Source: CAYRML01 sp964425485 (lineage in GTDB: Bacteria; Bacillota; Dehalobacteriia; UBA4068). From it: a DNA stretch of 45,991 bases. The DNA lies in assembly GCA_964425485.1 (NCBI GenBank), contig CAYRML010000001.1:1-45991 (forward strand), written 5' to 3'. Below are positions 41,883-45,991 of the stretch, piece by piece. The notes under the pieces were generated by a model that saw only the letters and a program-made list of their open reading frames with translations, had not been told where the DNA came from and searched no databases. The position numbers were made by a program, and so were the translations under genes. Each line of letters starts with the position of its first letter. Positions within the stretch are counted from its first letter, which is position 1.

Positions 41883-42110
41883 GTGCATATCTTATTTATT
41901 GTTTTGCAAGTAATTATTTGTGTAGGCCTGATTGCGGTCATTTTGATGCAATCTGGCAAAAGCGCCGGTCTGTCCGGTGCAATCGCCGGTGCTTCCGAAA
42001 CTTTTTTCGGAAAAAAGAAGGGTATGGACGCGTTTTTAGCTAAAATCACGGTTGTTTTAGCAATCGCTTTCTTTGTTATCAGTTTAGTTATTACCGTGGT
42101 AAAATTTTAA
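41883..42110 (+). CDS. secG: Preprotein translocase subunit SecG
   Basis: SecG (75 aa) assists the SecYE channel. Two membrane segments are visible (ILFIVLQVIICVGLIAVILM and ITVVLAIAFFVISLVITVV) around the conserved loop QSGKSAGLSGAIAG then SETFFGKKKGMDAFL. The start is GTG 41883 behind GGGGG. In many Firmicutes secG is followed by rnr and smpB; here a terminator and a nifS-thiI pair come first. Confidence 0.94.
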   Translation: MHILFIVLQVIICVGLIAVILMQSGKSAGLSGAIAGASETFFGKKKGMDAFLAKITVVLAIAFFVISLVITVVKF

Positions 42111-42173
42111 GCAGATCGCTTGGATTATTGATGGTTTTAGCTATTAATACTCCTTTGGAAACAAGATATAGCC

Positions 42174-42205
42174 AAGAGCCGGGCGTCTATTCGTCCGGCT
42201 CTTTT
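42174..42205 (+). terminator. Intrinsic terminator after secG
   Basis: AAGAGCCGG (42174-42182) pairs with CCGGCTCTT (42195-42203), with three further inner pairs, followed by TTT. Confidence 0.85.
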
Positions 42206-42227
42206 AAATCAAAAGAGGTCAGATCAT

Positions 42228-43406
42228 ATGTCGGAAATTTATTTTGATAATAGTGCCACCACAAAAGTGTCCATAGAGGCGGCGGAAGCGGCGCTTAAAG
42301 CTATGCGGGAAAATTATGGCAATGCTTCTTCACTGCATGGTAAAGGCTTGACAGCTGCCCGCTGTTTGGCCCAAGCCAGGCGGTCGATGGCTTCCTTATT
42401 GGGGGCGGCGGAAAAGGAGATAATCTTTAATTCCTCAGCCAGCGAAGGCAATAATACAGTTTTGTTCGGCGTTGCTGCTGCTCATGGCAAAAAGGGCGGG
42501 AGTATCTTGGTTTCTGCGGTGGAGCATCCTTCAGTTTTGGAGCCGGCCAAATTACTGGCGCAAAAAGGTTTTACTGTGCAAACAGTTGCGGTTGATAATT
42601 GGGGAAGAATTGATTTGTCTGATCTTGCCAACAAACTGACTGCCGATACGATATTGGTCAGTTGCCAGCATATCAATAATGAAACAGGTGTCAGGCAACC
42701 TGTGGAGAAGATAGGCGCATTGGTCAAAAGCAATTCGCAAGCCTTTTTTCACATAGATGGCGTGCAGGGCTTTGCCAAGCTGCCTGTGGATTTGGCTGTT
42801 TGCAAGGCTGATTTTTATACTGCCAGCGGGCACAAAATACATGCACCTAAAGGTGTAGGTTTGTTGTGGATAAAAAATGGTGTGAGGATCAATCCCTTGA
42901 TTTATGGTGGCGGTCAGGAAAAAAATCAGCGTTCTGGAACGGAAAATATTCCTGGTATAGAGGCCTTTGCTGTTGCCGCTCAGGCGGCCGCGGCCAACAG
43001 GGCAAGCAACCTAGTAGCTGTCAAACAAGTAAGGGATACTCTGTGGTTTAAGCTGTGTGAATTATTGCCGGATGTGATCTGTAACAGTGATTTGGCCGGG
43101 GAATCTTCCCCTTATGTGCTGAATGTCAGTTTCCCCGGCGCCAAGAGTGAGGTACTTTTGCATTATTTGGAAGAGCGGAAAATCTATGTTTCTTCCGGCT
43201 CTGCTTGCCACAGCAGCAAAAACAAGGCTTCGCATGTGCTTTTGGCCATGGGAATTCCTCAAGAGCTTGCCGATTGCAGTATCAGATACAGCTTTTGTCC
43301 GCAAAATACTGTGGCAGAGGCCCAGACCGTGGCCGAGGCTACGGCGGAGATAGTTAAAGAAATCAGGCGCTATAGCGTTGGTGAGAAGCAAAAGAATAGG
43401 AGATAA
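42228..43406 (+). CDS. Cysteine desulfurase paired with ThiI (NifZ/IscS-like)
   Basis: This 392-residue PLP enzyme takes sulfur from cysteine and passes the persulfide on. The PLP lysine is K203 (TASGHKIHAPKG), the histidine is in AVEHPS, and the sulfur-carrying cysteine is C327 in SSGSACHSS. thiI begins two bases after its stop, the arrangement of Bacillus nifZ-thiI, where the desulfurase feeds ThiI for 4-thiouridine in tRNA. A general Fe-S role cannot be excluded. The upstream terminator leaves only ~22 bases, so its promoter is unclear. Confidence 0.93.
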   Translation: MSEIYFDNSATTKVSIEAAEAALKAMRENYGNASSLHGKGLTAARCLAQARRSMASLLGAAEKEIIFNSSASEGNNTVLFGVAAAHGKKGGSILVSAVEHPSVLEPAKLLAQKGFTVQTVAVDNWGRIDLSDLANKLTADTILVSCQHINNETGVRQPVEKIGALVKSNSQAFFHIDGVQGFAKLPVDLAVCKADFYTASGHKIHAPKGVGLLWIKNGVRINPLIYGGGQEKNQRSGTENIPGIEAFAVAAQAAAANRASNLVAVKQVRDTLWFKLCELLPDVICNSDLAGESSPYVLNVSFPGAKSEVLLHYLEERKIYVSSGSACHSSKNKASHVLLAMGIPQELADCSIRYSFCPQNTVAEAQTVAEATAEIVKEIRRYSVGEKQKNRR

Positions 43407-43407
43407 T

Positions 43408-44574
43408 ATGGGTAATTTATTGCTGGTTCGTTATGGAGAGCTGGGGCTTAAAGGGAAAAATAAAATAAAATTCATCAATCGTCTGGCTAACAACATCAAA
43501 AAGGCTTTGTCGGATTTACCGGAGAGGGAAGTGCGTGCAACCTGGGGGCGTATCTGGGTTCAGACCATGGATGACGAATATTTGGTCATACCGCGTTTGC
43601 AGCAGGTTTTTGGCATTTATTCTATTTCTCCAGTGCTGCAAACTGGCAAATCATTGGATCAGATCACGGAAGCCGCATTCAGCGTGCTTAAAGCAGCCTT
43701 ACCTGCCGGAGGCTCTTTCAAAATAGAAACCAAGCGGGCGGATAAGACTTATCCGCTGCAATCTATTCAGATCTCGCAGCAAGTGGCCAACAATCTTTTT
43801 GACAGATTAGATGATAGCTATCATGCCGATATGCATCATCCCGAGCGGGTCATAGATATAGAGCTGCGGGAGGAAGGCGCTTATGTCTTCGGCCAGGTGA
43901 TTGCAGGCGCCAAAGGTTTGCCGGTCGGCAGCAGCGGCAAGGCTCTATTACTTTTATCCGGCGGTATAGATAGCCCGGTAGCGGGCTGGATGTCCATGAA
44001 GAGGGGTGTGACTCTGGAAGCAATCCATTTTCACAGTTTCCCATTTACGGGGCAGCAAAGCAAGGAAAAAGTACTTGATCTGTGCAAGATATTGGCCAAA
44101 TGGCAAGGCGCGCCCATCAAGCTGCATATAGTGCATTTTACGGAGATACAAAAGGCTATACGAGAGCATACGCGTGAGGATTATACTATCACGCTGATGC
44201 GGCGCATGATGTTCCGCTTGGCCGAGCGCCTAGCGCAAAAAAGAGGCGCCTTGGCTTTGGTGACAGGGGAAAGCATCGGCCAGGTTGCCAGCCAGACTTT
44301 GGAAAGCATGCGCACCATCAATGATGTGATCGACCTGCCGGTTCTGCGGCCTTTGGTGGCTATGGATAAAGAAGATATTGTCAAAATATCGCAGCGGATA
44401 GAGGCTTTTGATATATCCATCAGACCATATGAAGATTGCTGCACTATATTTTTACCTGCCTATCCCAAGATAAGACCAAGCATTGCGGAAGCCGAAGAGC
44501 TGGAAGATAAGTTGGATATAGAAGAATTATTGACGGAAGCCTTGGCTAAGACAGAAACTATAATAATCGAATAG
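43408..44574 (+). CDS. thiI: tRNA 4-thiouridine synthase ThiI, without rhodanese domain
   Basis: ThiI (388 aa) thiolates U8 of tRNA. An N-terminal ferredoxin-like and THUMP region (~1-165) binds tRNA, and the PP-loop domain has LLLSGGIDSPVAGW. The protein stops after the PP-loop domain, so it lacks the C-terminal rhodanese domain of E. coli ThiI; the neighbouring desulfurase presumably supplies sulfur directly, as in Bacillus. ATG 43408 follows AGGAGA, just after the desulfurase stop. A weak AT terminator follows. Confidence 0.95.
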   Translation: MGNLLLVRYGELGLKGKNKIKFINRLANNIKKALSDLPEREVRATWGRIWVQTMDDEYLVIPRLQQVFGIYSISPVLQTGKSLDQITEAAFSVLKAALPAGGSFKIETKRADKTYPLQSIQISQQVANNLFDRLDDSYHADMHHPERVIDIELREEGAYVFGQVIAGAKGLPVGSSGKALLLLSGGIDSPVAGWMSMKRGVTLEAIHFHSFPFTGQQSKEKVLDLCKILAKWQGAPIKLHIVHFTEIQKAIREHTREDYTITLMRRMMFRLAERLAQKRGALALVTGESIGQVASQTLESMRTINDVIDLPVLRPLVAMDKEDIVKISQRIEAFDISIRPYEDCCTIFLPAYPKIRPSIAEAEELEDKLDIEELLTEALAKTETIIIE

Positions 44575-44595
44575 CAAAAAAGTCATTTTTTTGCT
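44573..44595 (+). terminator. Weak AT-rich terminator after thiI
   Basis: AGCAAAAAA pairs with TTTTTTGCT around a short loop. The stem has only two G-C pairs, so termination may be partial, but a promoter for smpB starts immediately after. Confidence 0.45.
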
Positions 44596-44596
44596 C

Positions 44597-44624
44597 TTGA
44601 TTTGTAGCATATATATGCTATAAT
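44597..44624 (+). promoter_or_regulatory. Promoter of smpB-ssrA
   Basis: TTGATT (44597-44602) and an extended -10 TGCTATAAT (ending 44624) are 16 bases apart. No other convincing promoter is seen before ssrA, so smpB and ssrA may be cotranscribed. Confidence 0.78.
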
Positions 44625-44665
44625 TAATATTCCTAAAGCTGTGGATGATAGATATAGGTGTAATG

Positions 44666-45133
44666 ATGGCGACAGAAAAAATCAAAATTATAACAGAAAA
44701 CCGCAAGGCCAGGCATGAATATCACTTTATAGAAACTTTTGAGGCCGGTCTTGAGCTTTTTGGCACGGAGGTCAAATCTTTACGCAATGGCAAAGCCAGC
44801 ATCCAGGAGGCCTATGCCAAAGTGGATGATGGCCAAGTCTTTCTCTATAATATGCATATAGGCCCTTATGAGATGGGTAATCGCTTCAATCATGAGCCGA
44901 AGCGCCCGCGCCGACTTTTGTTGCACAAAGCAGAGATAAGGCGTATTTATGCCCGTGTGAGGGAGAAGGGACTGACGTTGATTCCGGTGAAGCTGTATTT
45001 TAGCCACGGCATCGCCAAGCTGGAATTGGCTTTGGCCCAAGGCAAAAAACTCTATGATAAGAGGGAAGACCTTGCCGCCAAAGAGGCCAAAAGAGATATA
45101 GAACGCGGCTTTAAGGAAAAACAACGTTATTAG
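44666..45133 (+). CDS. smpB: SsrA-binding protein SmpB
   Basis: SmpB (155 aa) carries tmRNA to stalled ribosomes for trans-translation. The beta-barrel core has NRKARHEYHFIETFEAGLEL and GTEVKSLRNGKASIQEAYA; the basic C-terminal tail KLYDKREDLAAKEAKRDIER enters the mRNA channel. Adjacent ATGs at 44663 and 44666 are possible; the AGGTG site favours the second and gives a normal length. ssrA lies 83 bases downstream, so both trans-translation partners are together. Confidence 0.95.
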   Translation: MATEKIKIITENRKARHEYHFIETFEAGLELFGTEVKSLRNGKASIQEAYAKVDDGQVFLYNMHIGPYEMGNRFNHEPKRPRRLLLHKAEIRRIYARVREKGLTLIPVKLYFSHGIAKLELALAQGKKLYDKREDLAAKEAKRDIERGFKEKQRY

Positions 45134-45154
45134 GTAAATATTTTTATCATCGGT

Positions 45155-45208
45155 TTTATGATGGATGTGCATGGGGGTAAGCTATCCATCTCATCCATAA
45201 ATCATAAA
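45155..45208 (+). repeat. Hairpin between smpB and ssrA
   Basis: TTTATGATGGAT (45155-45166) can pair with ATCCAT (45193-45198) and ATCATAAA (45201-45208), with a two-base bulge; ATCCATC at 45184 is an alternative partner. No T-tract follows. It may guide processing of the smpB-ssrA transcript. Confidence 0.5.
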
Positions 45209-45216
45209 CAAATCAT

Positions 45217-45569
45217 GGGGGTGTATTGGTTTCGACGGGGGAAGAATTGGCAAGAGGAGCGAGCCGGGATTCCATTTACCCGTTAAACGGTGGGAACTTC
45301 TTTTTGAAGTGCCAAAACTCCAAAATTAGCTTTAGCAGCTTAATCTGCTAACCCTTTGTCGGCTTTGGTCGTGGGGCAGGTAAAAGGGTCGACAACACGA
45401 TCTACCTCAGCTGATATTCCCCGCTTGGCTGAGGGAAATTAAAGGGGATAGCAAATCTGAAGGGTGTTTATGCCCGTCAGAGGAGCGAAACTTAATCCAT
45501 AAACTACGCTCGTAGAGCCTGTTGTGGGTTTTCCTTCGGACCGGGGTTCGACTCCCCGCACCTCCACCA
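45217..45569 (+). ncRNA. ssrA: Transfer-messenger RNA
   Basis: tmRNA rescues stalled ribosomes and tags the nascent protein for degradation. The 5' end GGGGGTG pairs with CACCTCC before the encoded 3' CCA (acceptor stem of 7 bp), and the T-arm GGGTTCGACTCCC is present. The tag frame runs from GCC at 45311 to TAA at 45341 and encodes AKTPKLALAA, which ends in the usual ALAA degron. It is the single-piece form. Boundaries follow from the acceptor stem. A probable mobile element begins right after the 3' end. Confidence 0.96.
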
Positions 45570-45572
45570 TAT

Positions 45573-45617
45573 AAGAACGCTAATTTTGATACAGTGAATA
45601 TCAAAATTAGCGTTCTT
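45573..45617 (+). repeat. 19-bp perfect inverted repeat after ssrA
   Basis: AAGAACGCTAATTTTGATA (45573-45591) pairs perfectly with 45599-45617 around a 7-base loop. It starts four bases after the ssrA CCA end. The following bases GTCTTATG are not a good T-tract, so it is either an atypical ssrA terminator or part of the element end. Confidence 0.8.
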
Positions 45618-45763
45618 GTCTTATGCCCGAAAATGGCTTGAAATAAGGCTTTTTCGCACTTTTTCATAAAAGCAGCAGTATTGCATGGGTTCGCTGAAAC
45701 AAGAAACGCACACTTTCTCCGAGGAATTTTGCCTTGCACCATACCCTCGCTTAACGATTTATA

Positions 45764-45815
45764 GAGGGGTGTGCAAAATATCGGAGGGGTGTGCATTTTT
45801 TTGGAGGGGTGTGCA
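45764..45815 (+). repeat. Three direct repeats with 20-bp period
   Basis: GAGGGGTGTGCA occurs at 45764, 45784 and 45804, exactly 20 bases apart, that is two helical turns, so all copies face the same side of the DNA. Related degenerate copies are TGCACCATACCCTC (inverted, near 45735) and GTGGGTGCAA (near 45828). The pattern suggests binding sites for a recombinase or other element protein. Confidence 0.85.
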
Positions 45816-45843
45816 TCTCGCAAATTAGTGGGTGCAATAGGGT

Positions 45844-45876
45844 AAAAAAAGAGGTCGAGCCTTATAACTCAACCTC
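45844..45876 (-). terminator. Terminator of the minus-strand recombinase gene
   Basis: Read on the minus strand, GAGGTTGAG pairs with CTCGACCTC (one wobble) around an 8-base loop and is followed by seven T. The stem overlaps the last codons of the recombinase frame. Confidence 0.75.
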
Positions 45877-45991
45877 AATTTCAGTGCCGTTTTTAAACTG
45901 AAAGACCATTATACCATCGTGAAAAACCGTAGCTTTTTCAAGCAAGCCCACCCACAGCCTTTCGCTCCATACTTTGAGGACGAGGGGCTGC
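45862..45991 (-). CDS. C-terminal fragment of a probable site-specific serine recombinase
   Basis: The minus strand is open from the window edge to TAA at 45862-45864 and encodes 42 residues containing WVGLLEKATVFHDGIMVFQF then KNGTEIEVEL. Ends of the type 'LWxxLVEKVTVYxDGxxVFxFKNGTEIEV' are familiar from large serine recombinases of Firmicutes mobile elements. The catalytic domain lies outside the window, so the family cannot be proven here. A terminator overlaps the end, and the direct repeats lie just beyond it toward ssrA. Confidence 0.58.
   Translation of the reverse strand, partial: QPLVLKVWSERLWVGLLEKATVFHDGIMVFQFKNGTEIEVEL

Larger units (their letters stand above)
45570..45991. mobile_element. 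Probable end of an integrated element beside ssrA (partial)
   Basis: After the CCA end of ssrA the sequence changes character: a 19-bp inverted repeat, a stretch with no gene, three direct repeats of 20-bp period, and the C-terminus of a recombinase gene reading toward ssrA. tmRNA genes are common integration sites. The element continues past the window, so its type, length and other end cannot be seen; the call is an inference from these parts. Confidence 0.5.

Noticed and set aside
45407..45823. 138-codon minus-strand frame over ssrA and the direct repeats
   Set aside because: It is antisense to tmRNA, its middle (GGGAGSRTPVRR) is the well-known artefact of translating the T-arm and CCA end, and it has no ribosome binding site.
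1..45991. CRISPR arrays or tRNA genes
   Set aside because: No spaced direct repeats of CRISPR type were seen; the only array is the three-copy 20-base-period repeat at 45764. No tRNA cloverleaf was recognised apart from the tRNA-like ends of ssrA.

Overview
The window is a chromosomal segment of a low-to-moderate GC member of the Bacillota. It has the Firmicutes order of the alpha ribosomal operon followed by ecfA1-ecfA2-ecfT-truA-rplM-rpsI and cwlD, a four-cysteine (zinc-type) ribosomal protein S4, the rapZ/whiA pair, TrmK, and TTG/GTG starts with strong Shine-Dalgarno sequences. The RNase P RNA is A-type, which argues against Bacilli. A secreted protein with three SLH domains and the gluconeogenic look of the lower glycolytic operon would suit Clostridia or Negativicutes. 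The genus is not resolved from sequence alone.

Layout. (1) 1-6971: end of rpsM, then rpsK, rpsD, rpoA, rplQ, a hairpin terminator, the ECF transporter energising module, truA, and rplM-rpsI behind their own perfect promoter. (2) 7180-9939: molybdenum cofactor genes (moaC and a MOSC-MogA fusion), cwlD and a DNA alkyltransferase, with a tiny antisense Cys-rich gene at the end. (3) 10161-16928: an arginine operon argC-J-B-D-F-G under a promoter that carries an exact ARG-box operator. argB is broken by a one-base frameshift. (4) 17025-20305: family 4 uracil-DNA glycosylase, coaD, a small DUF2007-like protein, a transglutaminase-SLH exported protein and a 41-residue minus-strand gene. (5) 20469-24225: trmK, rnpB, an unknown gene, trmB and thrC. 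(6) 24276-25058: divergent zinc-ribbon gene and cold shock gene; the former has a leader that can hide its ribosome binding site. (7) 25265-34686: uvrB-uvrA-uvrC, a HAD phosphatase, rapZ and whiA. (8) 34871-40801: gap-pgk-tpiA-gpmI-eno. (9) 40849-45569: a lipoprotein, secG, a cysteine desulfurase-thiI pair, smpB and ssrA. (10) 45570-45991: what looks like the end of a mobile element abutting ssrA, with a minus-strand recombinase C-terminus, 20-bp-period direct repeats and a 19-bp inverted repeat.

Most of the window is housekeeping. The least explained parts are the structured leader of the zinc-ribbon gene, the ssrA-adjacent element end, the two tiny minus-strand genes, the NADP-type cofactor site in the glycolytic GAPDH and the argB frameshift. 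No gene-free stretch exceeds 300 bases; the longest are 24567-24860 and 45570-45861, both described below.
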